Below, one piece after another: positions 24,801 through 32,859 of a stretch of DNA of 64,000 bases. The notes below the pieces were generated by a model that had not been told where the DNA came from, searched no databases, and worked only from the letters and a program-made list of their open reading frames with translations. The stretch is from Gp6-AA45 sp035652075 (GTDB lineage: Bacteria; Acidobacteriota; Vicinamibacteria; Vicinamibacterales; CAVVIG01), in assembly GCA_035652075.1 (NCBI GenBank), contig DASREL010000015.1, forward strand, positions 1 through 64,000. The letters run 5' to 3'. A program made the position numbers and the translations under genes. Each line of letters opens with the position of its first letter. Position 1 is the first letter of the stretch.

Positions 24801-25022
24801 CAGCGACGCCGCGACGTACTGACCGGCGGCGTCAGTGACCGTCGTGCGTTCGATGGCCGTTGCCGTGTTCTTGATGGTCACGGTCACGCCTGGCATGACC
24901 GCGTTCTGAGAGTCGGTGATGGTGCCTTGGAGTGTGCCGCTCGACTGCGCGGATGCTGTCGCGCTGGCGAGAACCAGCGCAAGGAGTGACAGCACGAGTA
25001 CAGACCTCGTTCGCTTCATCAT
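21879..25022 (-). CDS. Oar-like TonB-dependent outer-membrane receptor
   Basis: A 1047-residue receptor with a signal peptide (1-26), an N-terminal carboxypeptidase-regulatory-like beta domain (28-110; GTLQGTITDSQNAVMPGVTVTIKN), a plug domain (about 115-260; PLNGRHFVDLGPLMPG) and a long beta-barrel ending in FAAKFLF. This architecture is typical of the expanded Oar-like families of Acidobacteriota that import polymeric nutrients or act at the surface. GGAGG lies 4 bases before the ATG at 25022 and 7 before the ATG at 25019; the latter spacing is better. It is a single gene, convergent with the one at 21364. The substrate is unknown. Confidence 0.92.
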   Translation of the reverse strand: MMKRTRSVLVLSLLALVLASATASAQSSGTLQGTITDSQNAVMPGVTVTIKNTATAIERTTVTDAAGQYVAASLQPGHYLITGHLDGFSDAKAETDLGPAQTIGLNLKLNVGTLAENVTVTGASPLIDTTTVSVGQVMPEKTVQEIPLNGRHFVDLGPLMPGGVTAPSTAGLAGQPLRGQGAFSFISAGARETAVNFMINGINLNDLSNSQVTFQPSINTVSEFKVDNSTFSAEYGRNSGSIVNVATRSGTNQIHGETFDFYRDAKFDSRNYFNPEPAPQSTFNRKQFGVNLGGPIVKNKAFFFGSYEGLRHLQAVDLNSGTLSDAQRAGVTDPVAKKLLAYIPQANDSTGTRWIGSSIAPVNLDQYTGDFRSNLKKDDDLHLYYAYQRDLRQEPNAQGNSVAGFGDTRGGRRQVFTSSETHIFNSALVNEARFGFNRLNISFNPNLLVDTAALGINVGQTQTPIALPEIRISGPGLDIGGPAGFPSGREVTTWAFGDTATYLHGNHIIKFGGEARRVHHYSFNGDPGLVTYPSIAAFQQGFSNGFSITLGDRSYNAYINAFGAFVQDSISIGSNLKLDLGLRYDALPSPTEADNKLVTFDQTTSSLLQINGAGGFTQVTKNGSDFQPRVGVIWNPTKDGKTAVRAAYAVLINQTNTGYFTGETGNPPLVTPLSAVASGTAASNINLANAIGGAGGAATLSPAFTDPNFLPARTQSYNVNVERELGAFGLMAGYFGSHGDRLPIPINANQFTTPGGTVRPYPKVSASSPIAPGATLGNMIERVSLGWSNYNALWVTVNRRLSKGFQVSGSYTLSKSMDTNSGDGTMAEQDSLNLADSYALSDFDVRHRVSFNASYDLPFKGNRLVDGWQVVVVEQAQTGGPFNITTNITTITGSATVRPDLIGALPAITPTPNVDPTTGAVTSYQWFASNTVCDPRIAGSCTASTPFALPYSANGVAHFGNLPRNAMIGPGFGNTDLSFIKNVGLVGSAKAQLRVEIFNLFNQANLNLPGRTAAIGSTSFGVISSTRFPTGDSGSARQIQFAAKFLF

Positions 25023-25108
25023 TCATCCTCCGGACTGAGTTACAGGTCGAACAAACGCCGACGGATTAGAGCGAACGGGAAAGAAAAAGTGGGGAGATTG
25101 TCTACGAA

Positions 25109-26653
25109 TTACAGCGGAATGTTGCCGTGTTTTTTTGGAGGACCCGATTTATCTCGCTTGTTCTCCAAATTTTTGAGTGCGGTTATCAGTTTCTTGCGGG
25201 TTTCTCTCGGGTGGATGACTTCGTCGATGAAACCGCGGTTCGCGGCAATGTACGGATTGGCGAACTTTTCACGGAATTCAGCGACCTTTTCCGCGCGCAG
25301 CGCTTCGGGATCCGGCGCGGCATCGATCTCCCGCTTGAACAGGACGTTCACCGCGCCCTCGGGCCCCATGACGGCGATCTCGGCCGTCGGCCATGCATAG
25401 TTGAAGTCGGTCCGAATGTGCTTGCTCGCCATGACGCAGTAAGCGCCACCATAGGCCTTTCGAGTAATGACGGTCACCTTCGGCACGGTCGCTTCTGCAA
25501 ACGCATACAGCAACTTCGCGCCGTGCTTGATGATGCCGGCGAATTCCTGCACCGTGCCCGGCAGGAAACCTGGCACGTCCTCGAACGTCACGAGCGGGAT
25601 GTTGAACGCGTCGCAGAAGCGCACGAACCGCGCCCCTTTGACCGACGCGTTGATGTCGAGCGTGCCGGCGAGCACGGCCGGTTGGTTCGCCACGATCCCG
25701 ACCGAGCGGCCGTCCATCCGCGCGAAGCCGACGATGATATTCCTGGCGTAGTGCTGATGGACTTCGAGGAAATAGCGCTCGTCGACCACGGCATGGATGA
25801 CGTCGAGCATGTCGTACGGCTGGTTCGGCGATGCCGGGACCAGGACGTCCAGCGCCGGATCCTCGCGGTCCGCATCATCCGCCGATGGCAGGCGCGGCGC
25901 ATCGTCGAGGTTGTTCGACGGCAGAAACGACAGCAGTTCGCGGATGAGGGCGATGCACTCGCGATCGTCCTCGGCCGCGAAGTGCGCGACGCCGCTCGTG
26001 GCGTTGTGCGTCATCGCGCCGCCGAGCTCGTCCTTCGTCACGTCCTCGTGCGTCACCGTCTTGATGACGTCGGGACCGGTGACGAACATATAGCTCGTGT
26101 TCTTCACCATCACGGTGAAGTCGGTGATTGCCGGCGAGTACACGGCGCCCCCGGCGCACGGACCCATGATCGCGGAGATCTGCGGGATCACGCCCGAGGC
26201 GATCGTGTTGCGGAGAAAGATGTCGGCGTAGCCGCCGAGCGACAACACGCCTTCCTGGATCCGCGCGCCACCCGAATCGTTGAGGCCAACGACGGGCGAT
26301 CCCAGCTTCATCGCCAGATCCATGATCTTCACGATCTTCGCGGCGTTGGTCTCCGACAGTGAGCCGCCGAACACCGTGAAGTCCTGCGCGAACGCAAACA
26401 CCTGGCGCCCGTCGACGAGCCCATGTCCGCAGACCACGCCGTCACCCGGGATGATTTGCTTCTCCATCCCGAAGTCGCGACAGCGATGCGTCACCAGCTT
26501 GTCGAGTTCTTCGAACGTGCCGGGATCGAACAGGAGATCGATGCGCTCGCGCGCGGTCAACTTGCCCGCGGCGTGTTGCCGATCGAGGCGCTCCTGTCCG
26601 CCGCCGAGTTCCGCTCTGCGCTCGAGGTCCGCGAGAAGGTCGTCGGGCTTCAC
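25109..26653 (-). CDS. Acyl-CoA carboxylase carboxyltransferase (beta) subunit
   Basis: A 514-residue carboxyltransferase of the propionyl/methylmalonyl type. Conserved pieces are KLTARERIDLLFDPGTFEE, FAQDFTVFGGSLSE, GLNDSGGARIQEG (first oxyanion region), AGGAVYSPAITDF and KAYGGAYCVMASK (second). It moves carboxyl from biotin to an acyl-CoA; the likely partners are the biotin carboxylase and carrier at 17.4-19.4 kb. The start is GTG, overlapping the transaldolase stop as GTGA. It is the last gene of a run beginning at hslV. Confidence 0.93.
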   Translation of the reverse strand: MKPDDLLADLERRAELGGGQERLDRQHAAGKLTARERIDLLFDPGTFEELDKLVTHRCRDFGMEKQIIPGDGVVCGHGLVDGRQVFAFAQDFTVFGGSLSETNAAKIVKIMDLAMKLGSPVVGLNDSGGARIQEGVLSLGGYADIFLRNTIASGVIPQISAIMGPCAGGAVYSPAITDFTVMVKNTSYMFVTGPDVIKTVTHEDVTKDELGGAMTHNATSGVAHFAAEDDRECIALIRELLSFLPSNNLDDAPRLPSADDADREDPALDVLVPASPNQPYDMLDVIHAVVDERYFLEVHQHYARNIIVGFARMDGRSVGIVANQPAVLAGTLDINASVKGARFVRFCDAFNIPLVTFEDVPGFLPGTVQEFAGIIKHGAKLLYAFAEATVPKVTVITRKAYGGAYCVMASKHIRTDFNYAWPTAEIAVMGPEGAVNVLFKREIDAAPDPEALRAEKVAEFREKFANPYIAANRGFIDEVIHPRETRKKLITALKNLENKRDKSGPPKKHGNIPL

Positions 26654-27303
26654 GCTTTTACAGCTTGCGCCTTCTCCCAGTCTTTCAGGAACTTCTCGAG
26701 GCCGATGTTCGTGAGCGGATGGTTGAACATCGCGTCGATGACCGACGGCGGGCACGTCGCCACGTCGGCGCCCATGCGCGCCGATTCGACGACGTGCATC
26801 GGATGGCGGCAACTTGCGACGAGAACTTCGGTCGCGAACTCGTAGTTGTCGTAGATCTCGACGATCTCCCGAATCAGCTCCATGCCGTTGGTCGAGATGT
26901 CGTCGAGCCGGCCGACAAACGGGCTGATGTAGCTCGCACCCGCCTTCGCGGCCAGCAGCGCCTGCGACGCGGAGAAACACAGCGTCACGTTGACGCGGAT
27001 ATCCTCGCTCGAGAGCGCCTTGCACGCGCGGATGCCGTCGCGCGTCAGGGGCACCTTCACGACCATGTGCGAATCGATGTTCGCGATGTCGTGCCCTTCG
27101 CGGATCATGCCCGCGAAATCGGTCGCCGTCACCTCTCCGCTCACCGGTCCCTTGACGATGTCGCAGATCTTTTTCAAGTTCTGGCGGACGTCGCCCGGCT
27201 CCTTCGACAGCAGCGACGGGTTCGTCGTCACGCCGTCGATGATGCCGAGCGCGGCGATGGTTTCGATGTCTTTGATGCTTCCGGTGTCAACGAACAATTT
27301 CAT
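26650..27303 (-). CDS. Transaldolase / fructose-6-phosphate aldolase family protein
   Basis: A 217-residue short-type transaldolase, about the length of bacterial TalC/Fsa proteins. It begins MKLFVDTGSIKDIE and has GVTTNPSLL, the Schiff-base lysine in MVVKVPLT (about residue 85) and SPFVGRLDDI. It either transfers a dihydroxyacetone unit in the non-oxidative pentose phosphate pathway or acts as an aldolase; sequence alone does not separate these. It overlaps both neighbours by 4 bases, so translation is coupled. Confidence 0.92.
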   Translation of the reverse strand: MKLFVDTGSIKDIETIAALGIIDGVTTNPSLLSKEPGDVRQNLKKICDIVKGPVSGEVTATDFAGMIREGHDIANIDSHMVVKVPLTRDGIRACKALSSEDIRVNVTLCFSASQALLAAKAGASYISPFVGRLDDISTNGMELIREIVEIYDNYEFATEVLVASCRHPMHVVESARMGADVATCPPSVIDAMFNHPLTNIGLEKFLKDWEKAQAVKA

Positions 27304-28073
27304 GATTCATTCCTCACGGGGTTCACGAGCTCACCGACGCCCTCGACCACGACCCGCACGCTGTCCCCGTCCTTGATCGGCCCGATGCCTTCCGGCGTGC
27401 CGGTCGAAATAATATCGCCCGGTTCGAGCGTCATGACAAAGGTGACGAACTCGATCAGCATCTCGATCGGAAAGATGAGGTGTTTCGTGCTCGATGTCTG
27501 GCGCCGCTCGCCGTTGACCCAGCATTGAACCGACCTCGGTTCACCGTTGAGGCCGGTCGCCACGCACGGGCCGATGGGCGCAAACGTATCGAAGCCCTTA
27601 CAGCGCGTGTACTGCGATTCTTTCTTCTGCAGATCGCGCGCCGTCACGTCGTTCACGCACGTCAGCCCGAGCACGTAATCCCAGGCGTTCGCGCGCGCCA
27701 CGCGGTGCGCGCGCCTGCCAATCACGATGCCGAGCTCGGCTTCGTGATCCACACGGCCGACGCCGGGCGGAATCATGATCGGGTCGCCGGGGCCGATGAC
27801 CGCACTCGTCGGCTTGATGAAGATCAGTGGCTCCGCTGGCAACGCCTTGCCGACTTCGCCGGCGTGGTCCTTGTAGTTCAATCCGACGCAGACGATTTTC
27901 GACGGTGTCACCGGCGCGAGTACGCGAAGGCCAGCCACCGGCAAGCCGCGCGTGATCAAGTCACCGACGGTATACCGGCCGAAGATGTCGCCGTCAATCC
28001 GCCGCAGCTCCCCGTCCCGCACAGCCACATGAAACGTGTCGCCTGCAAGCGCAACACGAAAAATCTTGTCCAT
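27300..28073 (-). CDS. Fumarylacetoacetate hydrolase family protein
   Basis: A 257-residue enzyme of the FAH superfamily. The catalytic C-terminal domain begins at KIVCVGLNYKDHAGE (about 60) and has metal-binding residues in VDHEAELGIVIG and VNDVTARDLQ, and the end motif GDIISTGTPEGIG. Family members are acylpyruvases, oxaloacetate decarboxylases or isomerases of aromatic-ring breakdown. No aromatic pathway genes are near, so acylpyruvase or oxaloacetate decarboxylase activity is more likely. The stop overlaps the transaldolase ATG (ATGA). Confidence 0.88.
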   Translation of the reverse strand: MDKIFRVALAGDTFHVAVRDGELRRIDGDIFGRYTVGDLITRGLPVAGLRVLAPVTPSKIVCVGLNYKDHAGEVGKALPAEPLIFIKPTSAVIGPGDPIMIPPGVGRVDHEAELGIVIGRRAHRVARANAWDYVLGLTCVNDVTARDLQKKESQYTRCKGFDTFAPIGPCVATGLNGEPRSVQCWVNGERRQTSSTKHLIFPIEMLIEFVTFVMTLEPGDIISTGTPEGIGPIKDGDSVRVVVEGVGELVNPVRNES

Positions 28074-28085
28074 CGATGCCAGATT

Positions 28086-29393
28086 CTACCTCGCCGTTTC
28101 TTCGACGCGCTCGGAGTACTCGCTGGCGTTCCCCGCTTTGTCGACAGCTTTGATCGCGTACACGAAGCGCACGCCGGCGGCGACTTTGTCGGTGAACGAC
28201 GTTTCCTGGATCGGCGACGGCGTCACCGGCTCCATCGGTCCGCCGGCGGTGCTTCGGTACACCATGTAGCCGGCCAGATCGCTTTCAGCATTCGTATCCC
28301 AGATCAAACTGATCGATCCCTCGCCGGCGACGGACCGGAGTCCCTTGGGCGCCGCCGGCGGGAACGTGTCGGTCAACGTTTCGCACGCGGGCGGCGACGG
28401 ATCGCTTTCGATCGTCATCCCGCCGACCGTCAGCGCCGATCGGACAACATAACAGCGCTTCTCGCCCCACGCGATCCGCGCATCGGTCACCTTCGTGCCG
28501 TCGACCGGCGCTTTCGTAATCTTCTGGGCCGCGTCAGTCGACACGTCGTACACCGTGTAGCCGAGCGAGGGCGCGGCCATGCCCAGCGGACGCGACGGCA
28601 GCACCGGTTCAGTTGCGGTTTCCGTTCGCAGAATGACTGGCGTCCACGTCACGGTGACCTCTTTTTCCGTGTACGTCAGCTTCGGCTCGCCTGGAGGCGG
28701 CGGGACGTCGACGAGCGGCGCCGTCACACGCTTCGACCACTGACCGCGTTTGCCGCGCGTCGACACACCAACCGCCGCGTACGTGCGCGCCGGGAGTTCC
28801 GGCGGCGGACCGATGAGCGGCCCGCTGGTCGTCGCCGCGTCCTTCTTTTTGTCGTCCTTTGTGGGCGCGACGTAGATCTTGGCGGTCGGCGTCAGCGTTT
28901 CTGTCACGTGGGCGACCGCACCTTGATCGAGGCCCTTGCCGACGGCCGGCTCGGCGTCCTCGGCCGGTTCGTCCTCGTTGACCGTGTCGTTCGGATCTTT
29001 CGGCGCCTTCACGTCGACGGAACCGACCTTGGTGCCGCGCTTCAACAGCTGCTCGTCGGTCATCGTCGACGGTCCGGTGATCGCATACACATCGACGCGC
29101 TCGATGTTTGCCGGCCGCGTACGATCCGTGTTCGTGTCGGGGACGATGAACTGCAGCTCGACGTCGTTACCGCGTCGATCGGCGGTGATGTTCGCCGGCG
29201 CAACCGGCACCCGTACGAGCGGCGGCAGCGGCGGCCCGCTCTTACCGCACGCGGTGGAGAGAAGAACGAGGTTCAAGAGGTTCAAGAGGTTCAAGAGGTT
29301 CAAGAGGTTCAACGGGTTCAACGGGTTCGTACGACCTGACCCTCGCGAACCTCTTGAACCTCTTGAACCTTCTGAACCTCTTGAACCGCTCAC
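28086..29393 (-). CDS. Fibronectin-type-III lipoprotein with a repeat-encoded signal peptide
   Basis: A 435-residue secreted lipoprotein with two or more FN3-like beta domains (one near 45-200, one near 330-430 with SLIWDTNAESDLAGYMVYRS). The lipobox is LLSTAC with Cys49. The first 42 residues come from an inverted GAGGTTCAA array (29268-29391): the forward arm gives a Ser-Gly-Arg n-region (GSRGSRGSRG) and the inverted arm gives a Leu-Asn core (NLLNLLNLLN) joined to the lipobox. The start is GTG, overlapping the hslU stop as GTGA. The function is unknown; FN3 modules usually bind carbohydrate or proteins at the cell surface. Confidence 0.78.
   Translation of the reverse strand: MSGSRGSEGSRGSRGSRGSGRTNPLNPLNLLNLLNLLNLLNLVLLSTACGKSGPPLPPLVRVPVAPANITADRRGNDVELQFIVPDTNTDRTRPANIERVDVYAITGPSTMTDEQLLKRGTKVGSVDVKAPKDPNDTVNEDEPAEDAEPAVGKGLDQGAVAHVTETLTPTAKIYVAPTKDDKKKDAATTSGPLIGPPPELPARTYAAVGVSTRGKRGQWSKRVTAPLVDVPPPPGEPKLTYTEKEVTVTWTPVILRTETATEPVLPSRPLGMAAPSLGYTVYDVSTDAAQKITKAPVDGTKVTDARIAWGEKRCYVVRSALTVGGMTIESDPSPPACETLTDTFPPAAPKGLRSVAGEGSISLIWDTNAESDLAGYMVYRSTAGGPMEPVTPSPIQETSFTDKVAAGVRFVYAIKAVDKAGNASEYSERVEETAR
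29268..29391. repeat. Inverted GAGGTTCAA 9-mer array encoding a lipoprotein signal peptide
   Basis: On the plus strand five GAGGTTCAA units and three CGGGTTCAA/CGGGTTCG units (29268-29328) are followed by about five inverted units (TTGAACCTC, 29344-29391). Because the unit is 9 bp, each copy adds three codons and keeps the frame. The array runs right up to the GTGA overlap of the hslU stop and the lipoprotein start. Confidence 0.93.
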
Positions 29394-30769
29394 AAAATGT
29401 ACCGAGACAAGTCTTCGTTCTTGACGATGTCCGCGAGCATCTTCGTGACGTAGGCTTCGTCGATCGTCACCGACTTCTCGACGAGGTCGGGTCCCTCGAA
29501 CGAGATCTCGTCGAGCAGCTTCTCCATCACCGTGTGCAGCCGCCGCGCGCCGATATTCTCCGTCCGTTCATTCACCAGCGTCGCGAAGTCTGCGATCTTC
29601 CGCACCGCATCGTCGGTGAAGCGCAGATCGATGCCTTCGGTTTCCATGAGCGCCATGTACTGCTTGACGAGCGCGCTGCGTGGCTCGGTCAGAATCCGGA
29701 CGAACTCGTCGCGGCCCAGCGCCTCGAGCTCCACGCGGATCGGGAAGCGTCCCTGCAGCTCCGGAATCAAGTCGGCCGGTTTCGCGACATGAAACGCGCC
29801 GGCCGCAATGAAGAGGATGTGATCGGTGCGCACCATCCCGTACTTCGTGTTGACGGTCGTCCCCTCCACGATCGGGAGAATATCGCGCTGCACGCCTTCG
29901 CGGCTGACGTCGGGACCGTGGCCGCCCTCGCGGCCCGCGATCTTGTCGATCTCGTCGACGAAGATGATCCCGGCCTGTTCGACACGCTCGACCGCGGCTT
30001 TCGAGACGCTGTCCATGTCGATCAGCTTCTGCTCTTCTTCCTGCCGCAGGTACTCAAGCGCCTCCGGCACTTTCACCTTTCGCCGCTTCGTCTTGCCCTG
30101 GAACATGCCCCCGAGCATGTCTTTGAGGTTGATGTCGATCTCCTCGACCGACGATCCGGACACGATCTCGAACGACGGAAACGATTTCTCGCGCACGTCG
30201 ATCTCGACGACGCGCGCGTCGAGGCGGCCGGCCTGCAGCTGCTCGCGGAATCGCTCGCGCGTGTGATTCTGCGCGTCGCGTCCGGCGGACGATTCTTCGT
30301 CGCCGCCCATCGATGGCGGCGGAGGCAACAACAGATCCAGCAGCCGCTCTTCGGCATTGTGCGCCGCCTTCGCGCGGACTTCTTCGATGCGTTCTTCGCG
30401 CACCATCTCGACGCCAAGCTCGACGAGATCGCGCACCATCGATTCGACGTCGCGTCCGACGTATCCGACTTCGGTGAACTTGGATGCTTCGACTTTGATG
30501 AACGGCGACTGCGCGAGCCGCGCGAGACGGCGCGCGATTTCGGTCTTGCCGACGCCCGTCGGACCGATCATCAGGATGTTCTTCGGCGCGATTTCCTCCG
30601 CGAGTTCCGGGGCGAGCTTCTGGCGGCGCATGCGGTTCCGCAGCGCGATCGACACGGCGCGCTTCGCCGCGGCCTGACCGATGACGTACTTATCCAGCTC
30701 GGCGACGATTTGACGCGGCGTCAGGGTGTCGGCAGTCGATTGTGTGGTTTCGGGCAAATAAATGGGCAC
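29390..30769 (-). CDS. hslU: HslU ATPase subunit of the HslUV protease
   Basis: A 459-residue AAA+ unfoldase. It begins with LTPRQIVAELDKYVIGQ, has Walker A GPTGVGKTE (about 70), the pore motif GYVG, an I-domain (about 110-245), Walker B IIFVDEIDK, and the C-terminal SRYIL that inserts into HslV to activate it. The start is GTG, overlapping the hslV stop by 1 base (TAGTG). It feeds unfolded proteins to HslV. Confidence 0.97.
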   Translation of the reverse strand: MPIYLPETTQSTADTLTPRQIVAELDKYVIGQAAAKRAVSIALRNRMRRQKLAPELAEEIAPKNILMIGPTGVGKTEIARRLARLAQSPFIKVEASKFTEVGYVGRDVESMVRDLVELGVEMVREERIEEVRAKAAHNAEERLLDLLLPPPPSMGGDEESSAGRDAQNHTRERFREQLQAGRLDARVVEIDVREKSFPSFEIVSGSSVEEIDINLKDMLGGMFQGKTKRRKVKVPEALEYLRQEEEQKLIDMDSVSKAAVERVEQAGIIFVDEIDKIAGREGGHGPDVSREGVQRDILPIVEGTTVNTKYGMVRTDHILFIAAGAFHVAKPADLIPELQGRFPIRVELEALGRDEFVRILTEPRSALVKQYMALMETEGIDLRFTDDAVRKIADFATLVNERTENIGARRLHTVMEKLLDEISFEGPDLVEKSVTIDEAYVTKMLADIVKNEDLSRYIL

Positions 30770-31296
30770 TACAGCTCTTCTACGACTATGTGCGTGTTCG
30801 TGTAGATGCAGATGTCGCCGGCAATCGCCATCGCCTTCTCGGCGATCGTGCGCGCATCGAGGTCCGAATTGTTGACGAGCGCCTTCGCCGCCGCGAGCGC
30901 ATAGGGACCGCCGGATCCGATCGCGACGATGCCGTCATCCGGCTCGATGAGGTCGCCGGTTCCCGACAGGAGAAACGTCGACTGCTGATCCAGCACCACC
31001 AGCATCGCTTCGAGGCGCCGCAGCATCCGATCCGTCCGCCAGTCCTGCGCGAGTTCGACGGCGGACCGATGGAGGTTCCCGCGGTACTGTTCGAGTTTCG
31101 ACTCGAAGCGGGCGAAGAGCGCGAAGGCGTCGGCGGCCGATCCGGCAAACCCCGCCAGAATCTTGTCGTTGTAGAGGCGCCGAATCTTCCGGGCGCTCTG
31201 CTTGACGACCGTCTGGCCGAAGGTCACCTGGCCGTCGCCGGCCATGACAGCCCGTCCTTTGTGGCGCACCGCAAGAATGGTCGTGGCGTGAAACAT
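30769..31296 (-). CDS. hslV: HslV peptidase subunit of the HslUV protease
   Basis: A 175-residue threonine peptidase. The chosen start gives MFHATTILAV; the catalytic Thr is the first of the TT pair and a four-residue propeptide would be removed. Further motifs are GDGQVTFG, GFAGSAADAF and GSGGPYALAAAKAL. A longer frame from 31374 adds 26 residues that the family lacks. No clear SD precedes the ATG, so the gene may be leaderless or use an unusual signal. In many bacteria hslVU follows xerC; here they are 12 kb apart on the same strand. Confidence 0.95.
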   Translation of the reverse strand: MFHATTILAVRHKGRAVMAGDGQVTFGQTVVKQSARKIRRLYNDKILAGFAGSAADAFALFARFESKLEQYRGNLHRSAVELAQDWRTDRMLRRLEAMLVVLDQQSTFLLSGTGDLIEPDDGIVAIGSGGPYALAAAKALVNNSDLDARTIAEKAMAIAGDICIYTNTHIVVEEL

Positions 31297-31357
31297 GGGG
31301 AATTTCTGATGGTACAACGACCGTGGTTTGGGCGGATAATGCGCGTAGAGGTTTGCG

Positions 31358-32386
31358 ATGACAGGACGATTCACTCATCTCGCGCTGGCGGTCATCGTTC
31401 CGACGTTTCTCCTCGCGATCCCTGCGTCAGCCCAGGACAACCGCGGTGCCTCGAATAGTGGCGCGTCGCACGGCGGCGGGTCCGGCGCGGCCAACACCGG
31501 CGGAGGTGGCGGCGGCGGCGCCGCATCGACCGGCGGCGGTGGTGGCGGATCAACGAGCAGCGGCGGCGGATCGTCGTCGGGCAGCTCTGGCGGTGGCGGA
31601 TCGTACGGCGGATATTCGGGTGGCGCGGCCCGAGGCGAACAAAGCGGCGGCCATTACGGCGCGACGGGCGGCAGCGGCCGGGCCTACTCGCATCCCGACA
31701 GCGGATCGCGCGGCGATCGCGGATCGAATGCCGATCGCGGCTCGAACGCAAATGCCGGCGCTTCTGCCGTGGCGCGCGGCGGCAACGCATCAACCGGCGC
31801 GTCCACTGGCGCCACCGGCACGTCAACGGCGACCAACGCGACCGGGTCGGCGCGTCGCAATGACGGCGACCGCACGCCGCGGACGCTCGACGGCGTACCG
31901 AACTACAGCCGTCCGCACGATGGACGCGAACCGGTGGGCACGGCGATTCCGCGCGGCACCGGTCCGACCGCAGCGCCGGGTGGCGGCGCCATCTTCATCC
32001 CCGCTGGGTACTACGGCGGTCTGTTCGGCGGGTACGGGTATGGCTACGGCGATCCCTACGGTTATTACGGCGGGTACTACGGCGGTTATTACGACCCGTG
32101 GTATGGCGCTTATCCGTCGTACGGTTCCCAGTCCTCGTCCTCGTCCAGCGATGAAGAAGGATCGCTGCGCCTGAAGATCAAACCAAAGGAAGCGGAAGTC
32201 TACGTCGATGGCTATTACGTCGGCATCGTCGACGAGTTCGATGGCATGTTCCAGAAACTGCACATCGAGTCGGGTGCACACCGCATCGAAATCCGCGCCG
32301 CGGGCTACGAACCGCTGACGATCGACGTCCGCATCGCCGCCGGTCACAAGACGACGTACGAAGGCGAACTGAAACGCATCCAGTAA
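31358..32386 (+). CDS. Secreted Gly/Ser-rich protein with a C-terminal PEGA domain
   Basis: A 342-residue exported protein. Signal peptide (1-25, ending PASAQ), then 130 residues of Gly/Ser/Ala-rich low complexity and a Gly-Tyr segment (GYGYGYGDPYGYYGGYYGG, about 220-245). The last 75 residues are a PEGA domain (SLRLKIKPKEAEVYVDGYYVG... AGYEPLTIDV), a beta domain seen in surface proteins. AGAGG lies 6 bases before the ATG. It is divergent from hslV with a 61-base gap. A flexible surface or cell-wall-facing role is likely, but the function is unknown. Confidence 0.85.
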   Translation: MTGRFTHLALAVIVPTFLLAIPASAQDNRGASNSGASHGGGSGAANTGGGGGGGAASTGGGGGGSTSSGGGSSSGSSGGGGSYGGYSGGAARGEQSGGHYGATGGSGRAYSHPDSGSRGDRGSNADRGSNANAGASAVARGGNASTGASTGATGTSTATNATGSARRNDGDRTPRTLDGVPNYSRPHDGREPVGTAIPRGTGPTAAPGGGAIFIPAGYYGGLFGGYGYGYGDPYGYYGGYYGGYYDPWYGAYPSYGSQSSSSSSDEEGSLRLKIKPKEAEVYVDGYYVGIVDEFDGMFQKLHIESGAHRIEIRAAGYEPLTIDVRIAAGHKTTYEGELKRIQ

Positions 32387-32482
32387 GGCAGGTGGGGCGG
32401 GCAGGGCAAGTGGGGCAGGTGGGTGAGATCACGGAGGCGACCTCCGTTGCTTCACCTACCCGCCCCACCAGCCCCACCCGCC
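32387..32482. repeat. Inverted GGCRGGTGG 9-mer array at the start of a membrane-protein gene
   Basis: Four 9-bp units (GGCAGGTGG, GGCGGGCAG, GGCAAGTGG, GGCAGGTGG; 32387-32423) start at the base after the PEGA-protein stop codon. Three inverted units (CCTACCCGCC, CCACCAGCC, CCACCCGCC; 32455-32482) follow. A GGAGG-CGA-CCTCC hairpin occupies the middle. The unit is a variant of the GGCRGGANN family at 21757, 40291 and 43721. Confidence 0.85.
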
Positions 32483-32859
32483 TCGTTGCCGCCGTCTCGT
32501 TGATCTATGACGCCCTCGTCGGCGTCGTCATGATCGCCGGACGACCCATCCTCGCCCAACTGTTCCAGGTCCAACTTCCGCAGCCGCCCATTCACGCCGA
32601 TCTCAACGGCGTGTTTCTCCTGGCCGTCGCGCTCGGGTACACGATTCCGTATCGCGATCCTGATTCGCGAGCGGGACGAGGTTATCTGTGGGTGATGGGT
32701 CCGTTCCTGAAGGGCCTTGGTGCGGTGACGTTCGTGCTCGATCACGTCGTCCGTCACTCACCGCGATCGTTCCTGCTCTTCGCCGCCAGCGACGGCGCGC
32801 TCGCGCTGCTTACTTTGTGGGTGCTGTTGTCGGTGCCTTCTCGATCAGCTGCCGCGTGA
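32392..32859 (+). CDS. Small multi-pass membrane protein, unknown function
   Basis: A 155-residue hydrophobic protein with about four transmembrane helices (near 31-52, 70-85, 98-118 and 125-148). Residues 1-30 come from the repeat array: the forward arm gives GRAGQVGQVG and the inverted arm gives SPTRPTSPTR. A GTG at 32392 is the first start; LVAAVSLIYDALVG near residue 31 may be the ancestral beginning of the fold, without an ATG there. The 3' end overlaps the convergent lipoprotein gene by 50 bases. I do not recognise the family. Confidence 0.6.
   Translation: MGRAGQVGQVGEITEATSVASPTRPTSPTRLVAAVSLIYDALVGVVMIAGRPILAQLFQVQLPQPPIHADLNGVFLLAVALGYTIPYRDPDSRAGRGYLWVMGPFLKGLGAVTFVLDHVVRHSPRSFLLFAASDGALALLTLWVLLSVPSRSAAA

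Noticed and set aside
22149..24989. A 946-codon open frame antisense to the TonB receptor
   Set aside because: It is a shadow of a clear TonB-dependent receptor gene.
29268..29391. CRISPR array
   Set aside because: Units are 9 bp, contiguous and partly inverted, with no spacers and no cas genes; the same holds for the other arrays.
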